From Adiantum capillus-veneris (Eukaryota; Streptophyta; Polypodiopsida; Polypodiales; Pteridaceae), in the NCBI GenBank assembly GCA_014529385.2, contig CM043953.1:97291842-97355841 (forward strand): a DNA stretch of 64,000 nt, given 5' to 3'. Numbering within the stretch: position 1 is the first letter of the stretch; each line of letters begins with the position of its first letter. Of the stretch, positions 47,885-59,483 are shown in pieces. Position numbers and translations under genes: made by a program. The notes beneath the pieces were generated by a model, which worked only from the letters and a program-made list of their open reading frames with translations, was not told the origin of the DNA and searched no databases.

Positions 47885-50290
47885 ATGGATCTAGGTGACA
47901 TTACAAACCTCCCATCCACAACAAGATTTTCAAGATCACAAACACTTTTTTTAGATGTTCGGTTGTTAAAGGACTTCGCACCCTCAAAGCGTCATTACTT
48001 GCAAATTGCACAACAATGCTGTGCTATAGGTCACACCAATGTGGACCTTTGGGTGCATGGTTGCCTCTACCCTAATGATCCAACCATCAATGTGTACCCA
48101 ACATTCAATAGCCTTGCTTCATTCTTACAATTTGTAGGTAGAGGGGAGCAAGGTCTTCTTGGATACTGCAAGCGATTGTCGACTATTGGAGTTGATAGTG
48201 CACAATGTTCTTTGCATTAGTGGATTGCACGAAATGATCTTTCATGCGGAGGAGGAAGTGTAAACTCTTAAGCTACAGACAAAAGAGAAGGATGCTAAGA
48301 TTGCAAAGCTTGAAGATAAGATCCTGCATCTTAAAAAGACGCCCTTAGGTGCAAGGGAACATAAGAGGAGCTTCAATTCCATAAGGACTTTAACCCCAAA
48401 GACGGTGCTAGAAAAAGAAGGGTTACAGCTACAAGGTACATTTTGCTACACTCAAATCTGTGTTTTTGTGTTAATGTTTTTGTCCATTCTTTTAGGAATT
48501 TTGTAATCATGTTTTTGTTCATTTTTGTAGGAATTTTATCCAAGAACTGTGTGGTGGCCACAACCAAGAGGATCGCATCCATTTGTTAAGTTTGTGCCTC
48601 AAGAAATTGGATGTCGTAGACCTTTTACGAGCACCAAATGTAGACATTTAAACAATGCTATCATAAAGTAGGTGATGCAAAAGTTTTCAAATCTTGTGAA
48701 CGACGTTGATGTACAGAAGGATTGTGATGAAGTTGGGATTAGTACTAAGAGATGCATTTCCTTATATGGTCTCCTTAAGGATGCTTTAAGGGAAAGAGGA
48801 ATTATTGAGAATGTTTTTCCTATACCACTTAAGGTCAATCTTGCTAAGAAGGCCTCAAACGAAGACGTGTACTTTCGAATAGGAGGCTATTTGCACATAG
48901 AGGAGATAATGCCTTCATCCATCTTTACCAAGCGGTCCAAAGGAGTTAAGAAACATACCAATGCAAGCATAGGTGCAGACAGGGTGGACAAGGGATTTCC
49001 TTACTCAATGTCAAATAATATTTTTATTGATTTGAGAAGGCTTCAAATGGCAATGCTACAATAATGCGGTTTGTTTTTTCAATTATGGTTTTCCTTATGT
49101 TATTTTGGACATTTTTTAGTGCTAGGCTCAAAGTTGGTGTTTGTGTTCAAGATATACGAGTGTCAGATTGTGAAGAAACAAAGATTAGAAAGGATAAGTA
49201 TTACTCTCATGAACGAGGCATTATTTCATGCAAAACGTACAGCTATGAATGAGGATTGTGCACCATCTTTCAATATGCAGTGTGAGAAAGAAATTTGGTG
49301 GCTTGGTGCTATTGAGGTTCCCAAGGAGACCCATGACGTGCATGCTTGGATTTTTGAACACATTTCGTGGATAACAAATGTCATTAAGACACAACTAACT
49401 GGGGAAAAACTCCAAGTAGATGGCATAGGGGAGTTTGAAGTTGACTGACACTTAGGTGGTGATTTGAAATCAATCAAGTGCATTCTAGAGTGCAAACAAG
49501 GGGCAAGAGCTCTGTATCCTTGTCCATTTTGCATAGAGGGCTATAAGGGGAAGGCACACAAGATCGCAATGGTTGACAAAATAGAGGAACTAGATGACAA
49601 TTCACAAATTACACATGTGTGGGAGCATTCGATTTTATGATGTCATATGCTGGAGAGCGGAAAATGATAGCAATGCAAGTGTTGTGCTTAGCCGGCAACA
49701 TGTTTGGGAGGTATTCGACAAGATGATGAAGATACTACGACTTGCAAGCACAACCAGGGAGCAACAACAAGAATTCCAAAATTTGGTGGTGGAGTTCACA
49801 AAGGCAGTCGTCATTGCATGGGGTGAATTGAACATTACATAGTATATGGTGAGTGCTTGCTATTCAAACTTGGTCTGTACTATACTTTAGCTTTGATCAT
49901 CGATCTGTTGTGGCTTTTTGGGAAGCACATCCTCTATGCCCATGGTGCATACTTTATAAACATGTATGGTTCATTGGATCTATGGAGCATGCAAGGTATG
50001 GAGAAGTCACACTATCGTGCTAGGGGTGTCTACTTCAAGAATACAAGACATGGAGGGGGTTTAGTGCGCTCATGCTATCTTCAAGAAATGTTCAATTGGT
50101 TTTATTGCACTACCTTTGGATGCAAAGTGTCGATTGAACGTGCAAGAACAATGATCTTGGAAAAAGAAGCCCATGGACTAGCCCATGTTCGTTCCTGAGA
50201 ACGCTGGAGATCCTCACAAGGTCTAGCACGGCATGCAGTGTGGCGAGCATCAAGGACTAGAGTTAGAAAATTTTGGGTCAGGAGGTAGTA
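47885..50290 (+). pseudogene. Transposase-like protein of unassigned family
   Basis: The start MDLGDITNLPSTTRFSRSQT (47885) begins a series of segments in changing frames. They are an N-terminal part (HYLQIAQQCC), a short coiled-coil-like stretch (KLQTKEKDAKIAKLEDKI, about 48270), 48672-49064 (KVNLAKKASNEDVYFRIGGY), 49250-49620, and a C-terminal part at 49857-50290. Notable motifs are LGGDLKSIKCILECKQGA followed by YPCPFC (about 49453-49540), and YGSLDLWSMQGMEKSHYRAR then NTRHGGG (about 49970-50060). A GGDxK...CxxC block followed by a late QGxEKxH block recalls uncharacterised transposase-like proteins of other eukaryotes. That is recollection of a pattern, not a match. Stops occur throughout; some gaps may be introns. 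Confidence 0.5.
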
Positions 50291-50516
50291 TATGTATTTA
50301 TAATCTCATGAAAATGGAGAATCTATTACATTTGGATGATCTCTTTTTTTGGATCAAGTGCATTGTTTAATTGTTTACACAATTTCACAAGTGTACGTTT
50401 TGCTCTGTGTGTTTGGATAGTTCTCCAATTTCATGTGGTTTCAAAATTCAAAAGATTATTTTCTCGTGATTTGAGCAGCTTTTTCCACCATGTGAACCCA
50501 CCCTTATATGGCCACC

Positions 50517-50526
50517 CTATATAAAG
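50517..50526 (+). promoter_or_regulatory. TATA box upstream of the H3-like gene
   Basis: CTATATAAAG, about 82 bp before the ATG at 50608, with no competing ATG between. The spacing is typical of a short-leader gene. Confidence 0.7.
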
Positions 50527-50607
50527 AGGTAAAACCCTCCCCTTCACAAACACATTACACTCCTTCCCTCATTGAACACCACAAGCTCTAAGAAGCACAC
50601 TTTCACG

Positions 50608-51336
50608 ATGACAAAGACCAAACAGATTGCAAAGAAGAATCCAAAGACCATTGAGGCACAGAGAAAGTAGAAGATGCATGCAAATTGGCAACCAAAAGAA
50701 CTAGCTGACCCGGAATGCACAAAGACGGACACATCCAATGAATATCCATCGTGGGAAGGGGAGGACATCCCAATGAACCATAGGGTGGGTGGGAAGACGT
50801 TGCCAGGCCAAATGGGTGCAATGCCCTCTAGCCCAAGTCACCCCAATGTGGTCAGCAAGTCACTGCCCAGAGGAATGGGTGCATTCCTTCTAATCAACCC
50901 GACAATGGTGAGCGTAGGAGTGATGATAAGGATTATGATCCGGATAAAGATGCCCCCCAGCCACCTCCCAAGCGCCTTTGAAAGTTAAAATTCTACAGGA
51001 AGCCGCAGAGAGAAGAGCCACAAGGAGTGCAGATAGAAAAGCCGACCTCAAAGAACATGACGATTTTGTCGAGTGTTTGTTGAAATGCGACATTACCAGA
51101 AGACAATGGACCTGCCTATTAGGAAAGCACCATTCGCATGGACATGCAAGGAAGTGCTACAAAGCTATATCACAGAGCTTCGGATGTCAACAATTGCCCT
51201 CGAATCAATTCAAGAGGCTACAAAGGCTTATTTGGTCAATCTCTTTGAAGACACATTCTTATGTGCTGTCCATGCCAAGCGTGTAACAATCATGGCCAAG
51301 GAAATGAAACTTGCACAACTTCTAAGGCATGACTGA
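50608..51336 (+). pseudogene. Divergent histone H3-like gene
   Basis: The last 87 codons (51073-51336) are clearly a histone H3 fold. EMRHYQKTMDLPIRKAPF matches the H3 alpha-N region (EIRKYQKSTELLIRKLPF). AYLVNLFEDTFLCAVHAKRV continuing into TIM matches the alpha-2/alpha-3 region. The start MTKTKQIAKKNPKT mimics the H3 tail (ARTKQTARK). Between them lies an atypically long tail of over 100 codons that is acidic and Pro-rich. A TAG at 50668 and frame changes near 50900 and 51060 break it unless introns remove them. The segment between APF and QEA has the canonical length, so the long loop 1 of CENH3 is absent. It is probably a pseudogene of a fast-evolving H3 variant carried in transposon DNA. 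Confidence 0.85.
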
Positions 51337-52028
51337 TACCCTCTGATGTCAAAACCTATTTTTGTAACTAACTTTTGTATTGGAATCAACTTACTTTGGA
51401 ACCCTTGTACTGGATTCAAGTTTTCTGGTGACCCGAATGTATTTTCACTTTGCGACAAATACAATACGTTTCTTTTTGTCGCTCTATGTAAACTTAATGT
51501 CCACTTTTAATGTCTGTTTCTCTACATTTATTTTGTTAAATGGTTGAAGGGGAGATTCTAATCAACTGTACAAAAGGTTCTCTTGTTGACAGGCATAGCT
51601 TAGATGATGGAAACCAAAACTAAATAACTTTTTTGGTTGGCTTGAAATTGTCCATTAGGTAAAATCTTTGCTTTGTATTTGTCAGAAATTTGCAAAACTA
51701 GTCAAAATGGTATTGTCCACAAGACATCGAGGTTTGGCTAGATAGAAAGCTTGCAGGTTTAATTCTCACTGCCTTGTGGACACATTCATAATTGCATAAA
51801 ATGTCAGAGACAGGGCATAGCTAGTACAAAAAAAACAATTATATGCTATTTTTTGGACAATTTTTTTTCAATGTACAAAATCAAGTTTCAAATAGTTAAC
51901 ACATATTACAAATGGGTAGAATTTTCACAGTTTTCCTTGTCACTGAATTGAACAAATTAGTAACTTGAACTTTGCAAAAGATCATGGACAAGAGAGATAA
52001 TTTTCATTTAAAAGCTTGTACATCCGGC
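51337..52028. other. AT-rich noncoding stretch
   Basis: No gene is seen between the convergent H3-like and unidentified minus-strand genes. Confidence 0.5.
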
Positions 52029-53577
52029 CTAACTCTCTTTTGATAGGAGGCGCTTTGCGATCTCTCTATGACGTTCTGTAGCATTGGGTAGAATGGATGT
52101 AAGTACAGAAGCAGCTATAGCTTGGGCACTGTCAACCCCCAGGGCTTGACAAAGAGCTATGTGTGTCATGACCTTGCCGCGAAAGCCAATGCCAAAAGTG
52201 GCGATTGTAAGTGATTTTTTTACCAGAATAATTACATGGGCTGTTTGAGGGACGGTGGCTAACCATAGGAGTTTACTTGCGGCCTTAAGTATCCACAAAA
52301 CAAAATAGCCGTTCGGGGAGAAATCCTTGTGTATGATGCACACATCTTGCATTGGTAGTTTGCCAATGTAGTGTGCTAGGGCTGCTTGAGGCCCAAACAC
52401 CGTGCGATCTACCCCCTTCTGGCTAGCCCACAGGTCTATGTCCAGATATCCTGCAAAATTGTAATTAACCAAAATCAAAGAAGAAAGGTTGAATTATCAA
52501 TGTAGAAGATTCTTAGTATTACCTCTTGTTGCTTATCCTCATCATACATAGTTGGTGTGTCTTCAAGGTTGATAGAGGATTTTCTCTCATCAACCTTGCG
52601 GGGGCTCCACAAACCAGGCAAATCGAGGCGGATAGGGGTTTGGTTGGCAACAACCCTGGATTGTGTGGCAACAAACTCCTCGTTCGTGACTTCACTCTGC
52701 TACAGATGACAAGCTGCTTCCATTGGGAGACTCTGTTACTGACACAATTGCACTAGTAACAACGGATCAAGGGGGAACTCCATCTTGGTGCATATGAGGC
52801 TAATACACTCATCTAGTGGGACACCAAAAGCCTTTTCAAGATCATGTAAGAATAAATACTCTTCATATTCTATAACTATGTTGTTGAGACAACTATCCCC
52901 ACTTTGGAATTGCAATAGGGTCACGGCTCTCAGGGTCGGGCACCTCAGAGGTGCCAACAATCTTCTCTCTCACTGCAACTACTTCTTCCAAGCCGTGGGG
53001 ATATTTGGTAGCTTGTAGTCTCTGCTCACTTTGGACATCTATAGGTGCGGCCTTGGGATCTTTACGATCCGCCAACACCCCACCCACTACCAGATGCAAG
53101 ATCTCCATCTCCTCCAAGGAGGGCTCCTCATTGACGAGGAAGAAGAGAGTGGCAATGTTGGACAAGAAAGATTGCCCAATTTTGCGCTTCTTGAAGTAGT
53201 CTGCAACTTTCTTTGTCACTGGGAGGAAGTGGTTCGCCTCTTTTGCAATTGCCTCAAAGAGGGCTAGTGATCTCTTTGAAATTGCAATGTTGCCCTTGTG
53301 GATGTAGCAAAGTAGATCACATGGGAACCACAACATGGCATTGTCTTCGAAGTTCACAGCATACTTGAGTATATGCGTAGATGATGTTGTGGAAAGTGTC
53401 ATTGTGGAGTTGCATGGTTTTTTGTAAATCCACTATGCGGGTAAAGAAGCTCTGAAGATCATTGCGTCCAATATATTCGGTGTCCTCTATGAAAAGAAGA
53501 AACCGCAAAAGGGGGTTGTGTGGCTCTTCTGACGCTCTTGTTGCATGCAAGGAGGATGCGCTAGCATGTGCTTCCAT
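52029..53577 (-). pseudogene. Unidentified gene, multi-exon, minus strand
   Basis: Starts MEAHASASSLHATRASEEPH (53577), continues LLRFLLFIEDTEYIGRNDLQ, and after a frame change near 53358 reads FEDNAMLWFPCDLLCYIHKG and VADYFKKRKIGQSFLSNIAT to about 52928. After another shift it reads NNIVIEYEEYLFLHDLEKAF. A GT at 52521-52522 and an AG at 52451-52452 could bound an intron. The final exon (52450-52029) has LDIDLWASQKGVDRTVFGPQ and ends ATERHREIAKRLLSKES. The phase of that intron is unresolved. I recognise no family. The composition is that of a real protein, and stops and shifts suggest decay. It neighbours another unknown gene on the same strand. Confidence 0.45.
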
Positions 53578-53578
53578 G

Positions 53579-53580
53579 GA

Positions 53581-53616
<36 letters not shown>
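53579..53616. repeat. (GT)n microsatellite
   Basis: About 17 GT units directly upstream of the start at 53577. A C11 run lies at about 53664-53674. Confidence 0.9.
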
Positions 53617-53889
53617 TGTCTTCTTTTTGTCTCTCTCAAGTGTTGACAGAAAAATAAGAACACCCCCCCCCCCGTTTTCCCCACACTGCCACGGCCCGTT
53701 GCAGAAAAAGACACCATCCCAAAGCTCTTTGATATACATACAAACACACATTGGTGCGCACACAAACACCCAAACAAAATCTAAAAAACTTAACCAATGA
53801 AGGTGATATTATAACGACAATTTTTTTTTTGAATTTCCATTAAACAAAAGGCTTTATAACGTGGCATTAGATCCGGTTACATTGATCTA

Positions 53890-55216
53890 TCAAATCAACT
53901 TAAAGATAGTGCGCCGCCAACCCTCCACTCCTCTTGCACTTTCATGGCAGCCTCCATCCGCCTACCAATTTGAAACAACAAAATTCTTTGAATAAGACCA
54001 GCAATTGGCACATGTAGACAACATATAAATTAAACTGACCTTTTGCTGATTGAGACGAAAGTAAGCATCTTTGATTTCTTTGTAGCCCAAGATAATCAAG
54101 TGCTCCCATGTGTTGGTGAGTGTCTATTGTTCACTAACTTGCACAATCTCATAAACACAATTTGACAAAGTAACGGGCATGTCAAATGTCACAAAATTAG
54201 CAACACTAGATTGTAAGGGTATCCACTTTCCACTCTTACACATCCAATGCTCATAGTGGTAATGTAGGTACAAAGTAGTGGGTACTTTCAAATATCGTAT
54301 CCCTATACCTGAATCCCCACCTTACACTTGTATCTATCTCCTTGGTGCACTCTCTCAACCATTCTCCACTTATCTCCAAATACTAGTTTTAGTGCTTCAT
54401 ACATGACATTCTTGCTACAAACATAGTAGGCATGACACAGAATGGCAATGTATTGAACACGTGTACAAAAACATGCATGGGGGAGCACCAACCGAGCCCT
54501 ACTGATCCGGAAGCCTTCCCAAATTTGAATGAGGAGCATATATCACAAATCATCTTCTCCTTCACGGAGAAGGGTGACCACGCATCGGGTTGTGTCCATT
54601 CCAGACTTAGTAATGAGGGTTTTTCAATAGTAATGATCTGACCATATCGATCCTTTGAGGTTGGCACTACATATATGTGTGAGTAGAGAAGATTCTGCAT
54701 TGCAGCGGAATCAAAGGTGGCGAGTTGGGAAGCATCAGAACACAAATGTCTGCATGAAGAGCATTGAAGGTTCTTGTGAGACTCTTGATTGGTTGTTCCT
54801 CAACAAAGTCAAATGTGAATATATCTATGACAACACCAAAAACTTTCAAGTCAAAAACAGATAACAAGCGTTTACAATCAGCAACCAACAATGTTTTACG
54901 ACTTACAATGTATTGTGAAATCTCTTGAGCTTCCATTCCTCAAGCGCATGGAATGCCAAGAGTACACGTGTTGAATAATGGCCACTGTGCCATTGACTCT
55001 ATGGTTCTTGAAACCAAGAAGTCTCCCCTTCTAATGTTTGTCAAGGTTGCCACGGTTTTGAACTCGATGAGGCCCGATAGCTGTAGGTTGCATGAAGATC
55101 CAAGATCCTTTAGAAAACACTTGCGGCACGCACTCCCCGTCAAAATCTCTAGTGTTATGCAAGCAAACCACCTCTATCTCATCCTTTGGCTTCCTTGAAG
55201 TGGAGGGGGTTGACAT
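53890..55216 (-). pseudogene. Unidentified gene, minus strand, second of the pair
   Basis: The start MSTPSTSRKPKDEIEVVCLH (55216) is in a good context. Segments in shifting frames follow: IEFKTVATLTNIRRGDFLVS, EAQEISQYIVSRKTLLVADC (54934 downward), FDLKVFGVVIDIFTFDFVEE, SLLSLEWTQPDAWSPFSVKE and YEALKLVFGDKWRMVERVHQ. Near 54290-54030 comes YLHYHYEHWMCKSGKWIPLQ and, after an in-frame TAG, TLTNTWEHLIILGYKEIKDA up to a likely donor. A last short exon would end at a stop near 53890. I recognise no domain. It may form a cargo or transposon gene set with the gene at 52029-53577. Confidence 0.4.
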
Positions 55217-55305
55217 GGTAGCACCAAAAGAAGAAGAGTTATGGGGTTAGAGAGAGAGGAGTGTTGCTTCGGGAATGAAATGAGCAGGAATGGTTGAATG
55301 GGAAA

Positions 55306-55575
55306 CAAGGGGAGAAGAAGTAGTTCAAATGGATGGTGTGGATGAAAGGGGGAGACAGGTCCTGTAGCTATGGAAAACTTTCATTTGTGATGCAGCTATG
55401 GAAAGCTTGGCGGGAGGGGGAGAAGTGGCTCAATGGGGAGCAAGGGGAGAAGAAGTAGTTCAAAGAGATGGTGTGGATGAAAGGGGGAGACAAGTGGTGC
55501 AACTCTGGAAAGCTTCCTCATGTGCTGCAACTATGGAAAGCTTGAAGGCAGAAGGAGAAAGAGAAGAGGTAGAAT
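55306..55575. repeat. 135-bp tandem duplication
   Basis: Copies 55306-55440 and 55441-55575 share CAAGGGGAGAAGAAGTAGTT, GATGGTGTGGATGAAAGGGG and CTATGGAAAGCTT words. They are diverged at scattered positions. Confidence 0.85.
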
Positions 55576-55742
55576 ATAGGGTACTGCTGAGAAATGTAAA
55601 TTTTGGTCAAAGAAAATAGTTTTTTGACCATGTATTTGGTTAGGAGAGCTTTTAGAGAGTGAAAAGTGAGATTTATAGATTTTAATTCTTTTTTGAAATT
55701 TTAGGGTTACTTTATGGGCGCCCATGAAAATGGAATGAAAGC

Positions 55743-55743
<1 letters not shown>

Positions 55744-55776
<33 letters not shown>
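55744..55776. repeat. Poly-C tract (about 33 C)
   Basis: An uninterrupted C run. A second run of about 20 C lies at 56450-56470. Confidence 0.9.
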
Positions 55777-55960
55777 TTCCCCCTTCTCTCTCTTTCTAGG
55801 GGACAAAGCTATAATGAGGGGAACAAATAGGCCCCCATGCCCCCTACTACCCTACCTTTTGAGAGGGTATAGTTGTGGCCACCACCCTCTTCCTATTGGT
55901 CCATGCTTAATCACCTCTTCAGCTAAAGGGACCTTTTGGGGTTCATATTTTTCCTTAATG

Positions 55961-55963
<3 letters not shown>

Positions 55964-56022
<59 letters not shown>

Positions 56023-56363
56023 CTCTCTCCCTCTCTCTCTTTCTCTCTCTCTCTCATCTCTCCCTCTCTTTCTCTCTCTACTATCTCTCCCTCTCTTTCT
56101 CTATTTCTCTCTCTCCCTCCCTCTCTTTCTTTATCTCTCCCTATCTATCTCTCCCTCTCTTTCTCTATTTCTCTCCCTCTCCCCCTCTCTTTGTCTCTCT
56201 CTCCCTCTCTTTCCAGATTCTCTCCCCCTCTCTATCTATCTCTCCCTCTCTTTCTCCATTTCTCTCCCTCTCCCCCTCTCTTTGTCTCTCTCTCCCTCTC
56301 TTTCTAGATTCTCTCCCTCTCTCTATCTTCCTCTCTCCCTCCCTCTCTTTCTCTATTTCTCTC

Positions 56364-56415
<52 letters not shown>

Positions 56416-56459
56416 TCAATATCTCTCTCCCTCTCTCTCTGGCTCTCCTCCCCCCCCCC

Positions 56460-56511
<52 letters not shown>
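55964..56511. repeat. Long CT-rich low-complexity block
   Basis: Pure (CT)n at its ends and, between, a degenerate minisatellite of CTCTCTCCCTCTCTTTCT-like units with ATT or TATCT interruptions. ORFs across it (251 and 123 codons, Leu/Ser) are repeat translations. Confidence 0.95.
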
Positions 56512-56516
<5 letters not shown>

Positions 56517-57608
56517 ACTCTTTTTCTCTCTACTCTAACGTTCAACATTTCCCTCTCTCTCTAATTTAGGATTTATTTAACAATAAACATTAAATCATTC
56601 CTAATCTGTGTGTGTGTGTGTGTTAATCATACATCAAGCAAACACCCAATCACACACCGTAACCTACGAACTAATCGCATGCCAACAACAAGCATTATTA
56701 CTGTGTATTCACAACAATCACGTAGAGAAAAGAAGGCTCTACTTTGCACACTAGTTGTAAATCCCTACAAATGGAGGAGGTATGTGCAATTGATGCCTTT
56801 TTTCCATTTCCATTATTGTATGTGTGTGAGTGTGGCGGTAGAAAACAATAGAAAAAGGGGGGGGGGGGGTATTAGGTATTTACCGTGCGTTGAAGAGTTG
56901 GTTGCCAACAAGGTTGAGCGTCCAATGTTGTCCGTGGATAGCCCCCACTCCAAAACTGTCTTCGTGATGGAATGTATATGTGTGTGTGTGTGCTTTGATC
57001 GTAGTGTGTGTGTGTGTGTGAGGGAGAAGGTGGAGAGAGATGGACAAGGGAGAGAGAGGTAGAGGGTGTGGGAGATGGCGTAGGGAAGAGGGGGTTTTGT
57101 GTAGGTATGATGGAGGAGAGGAAGAGGGCAGAGTATGCCGCAATAACGCGGCATGCTCTACCCTTCTTCCTTTTTAGCCGCCATTCATTACCATGGCTAT
57201 TACCGCAGATATACCCATGTAACGTCATTTCAAATAAATACAAAGGTATCCGAGGTAGGGGGGTACAAACTACCCCCTCTACCCTTAGATATCAATAATG
57301 TCATTTTTAGTCTTTTGATTCTTTTAATCGACTTTTAATTTTTTTATGAGTACTTATTTTTTGTAGTACTTTTAGATCAAGCGCATTTTTGAATCTTACC
57401 ATAAATATTTGCGATTAAAAAATTAATCCATTTAGTGAAAGTATCGATTGTACTTTATTTTTAAAAAAATGTAGCACTCATTGGACTTTATTCTCTTTGA
57501 ACTTTTAATCATTTCTCTTTTTTTATTGAGATATGTAATGGTCACTATTTTCTATAATTAATTGTTTTTTTAAAGGATCCTTATGACTAAATAAATTTAC
57601 TTGAACTC
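56512..57608. other. Noncoding stretch at right end of the foreign block
   Basis: No gene is seen. (GT)n runs occur near 56608-56622, 56980 and 57005-57022. The join to element C's gag is near 57608. Confidence 0.5.
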
Positions 57609-58719
57609 AACATTCGGTCTAGCCTCTTGTTGGAAATTGATGCGAGAAGCAACCATGGTGTGGTGGATTACTTCGTTGATAGAACCAGGCCGTTGGGAGT
57701 TGACATACTAGACCATTTCTTTGGGTAATCCCGTACAAAATTTTTGCTTTTGCTCGGCGAAGTCTATCATTTGGAAAACAACAGCCTTGAGATGTAAATC
57801 CCAAAACTTGTCCACCTATTTGTGGATAGACTCGTCGAAGCGTAGCTTCAAAAAATGCCATTTGGTGAGCACTTTGTCCCTGGCATCGCATGCAAGGAAT
57901 TAGTTCATTATGGAAACTCATAGAGTTTTCCATGTCTTTGGGGCTTTGTTGTTTCCACAAAGGCTAGCCCACCATTGATGAGAAGATTTTTGGAAGTGCA
58001 TAGTTTCATGGAGTAGCTTGGAGGACTCCTTGAAGCCCTTATCTCCAAAGGTCGCATCAAATTGTTGCATGAAGGCCAATACTTTGTTGGTGGCACCAAA
58101 GGTGCCATCATAGGTAAGAAAAGAGATACTCTTTCCTCCCTCTTTGAATTTCTTGAGGTTTTGGGACCTTCGCCATGCTAGGTAAGTTTTCCAATGTCCT
58201 GTCCTCTTTTATTCTCTATGGGAATAACTATTGGTTTCGTCGGAAGAGGGGGAAAGTGAAGAAGAGGAGAAGAGGGTGACCTATTCCTTGCCTTTTTCTT
58301 CCTTTGTTTCCTCTCTTCCCTTTTGGAATGACAAGGAGAAGGACTATGGGTTGACCGTTTCCTCTTGGGAGGAGTTGGCGACATCTAGACCATCGTCTTT
58401 GTGGAGCCACATCTTCAGAGGAACTTAGGGTTTTGCTTCTGTCTAGTTCTTTGGATTCCTCCTCTCCTATGGGAGAGAGTCTTCTTTCGGGATTCTCATC
58501 AAGAGGCCTCCTAAACTCTCTCTCCTCTTGGGGAGGAAGGGAAATCCCATAAGCACGAAGTTGTTGGGTAACTTCCGCTTGCAAAGTAGGGTTTCCCATA
58601 GCTTGATGCAACCTAGTAATAAGATAATTGATAAACATGGGGGCATAATCATTAGCATCTTCATGTGCAAAAACAAACCTATCAATGTTCATTCTACTCT
58701 CTTTGTTTTTGTCATCCAT
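57609..58719 (-). pseudogene. gag remnant of element C
   Basis: Starts MDDKNKESRMNIDRFVFAHE (58719) and aligns with gag of A and B: INYLITRLHQAMGNPTLQAE, a charged linker, then near 57960-57609 a capsid-like part. The capsid part, read in shifting frames, ends with the residues corresponding to HHTMVASQINFQT of B. Downstream gag, protease and pol are absent; similarity ends at about 57608. Confidence 0.8.
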
Positions 58720-59120
58720 GCTTATTATACTTATGTGTTTACTTAGTGTATCCTTTGGCAGTTCACAACCTTAGTTGATACTCCTCTTAGCCTTTGAAAA
58801 TAAGCGCTTAAGTATCTACACCCACGGCCCGATCGAATTGGTTAATTATAGAGAGTAGTGGGGTGGGTCTAACATAGCAGAATTGTCGAGGGATAGATCC
58901 TTTTGGACTTCTTATGGCTCAATAATGGTAAAGCCATAGGCAAGTCTAAAAAGACCCCATTATTAAGACCAAATCTCTCGAGGTGTGCACCATATCCCAC
59001 ATAGTGGGCTCAAAAAAATTGATAATAGATACCAGTCCCACTTACCCTAATATAATTAACAAAAGAAACCATTTATAGGCTACTTAAGGATCTCTCCTCT
59101 TAAGCAAGAAAAGAGAAACC

Positions 59121-59137
59121 AAATGCTCTGATGCCAA
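59121..59137 (-). promoter_or_regulatory. Primer-binding site of element C
   Basis: The minus strand reads TTGGCATCAGAGCATTT next to the 5' LTR, a one-base variant of the initiator-Met primer site used by A and B. Confidence 0.85.
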
Positions 59138-59483
59138 TGTAATGGAAATGGCCTATGAACTTTGAAAATAGCGGAATTATGAGAATTAGAGTGAGCATTT
59201 TTGTGAGATTACTTCGAGAACATAGAGGGTGAACTTAATTGATGGTAGCAACATAAACATAGTACTTAACTAACTTGGCATGAACTATACTTTTGCAAGA
59301 GAGAGAGAGGATATTAGAGAACATGATAATAGTCAAGGATCGGATTTACTTGGATCCGATTCCCCCTCCAAAAGGCATTTGTATTATAGATTCTCCCATC
59401 AAGAGAGACTTGGTACAATACAATCTTTGTGTTCCTTGTGATCTTGGTGATGCTATGAAGATGGAAAGCTTCATACATCATAA
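59138..59483 (-). repeat. 5' LTR of element C, truncated
   Basis: Matches 37700-38050 of the 3' LTR to about 59480 (CTTCATACATCA), then stops. Confidence 0.85.

Larger units (their letters stand above)
37700..59483 (-). mobile_element. Ty3/gypsy element C, disrupted
   Basis: Reading on the minus strand: 5' LTR 59483-59138 (cut at 59484), primer site 59137-59121, gag remnant 58719-57609, then about 10 kb of unrelated sequence, a 3' untranslated part 47600-47251 with polypurine tract, and 3' LTR 47250-37700 split by the CACTA element. The two LTRs begin alike (TGTAATGGAATGGCC and TGTAATGGAAATGGCC) and agree over their shared 340 bp. The family is related to A and B but distinct. The rest of gag and all of pol are missing. 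That the two ends belong to one insertion is inferred from orientation, order and similarity. Confidence 0.75.

Noticed and set aside
50608-51336. Centromeric histone CENH3
   Set aside because: The spacing between the alpha-N motif and the alpha-2 helix equals canonical H3, without the longer loop 1 of CENH3; only a general H3-like call is supported.
55814-56569. Long Ser/Leu ORFs
   Set aside because: They translate a CT-rich microsatellite block; all frames stay open because the repeat lacks stop codons.
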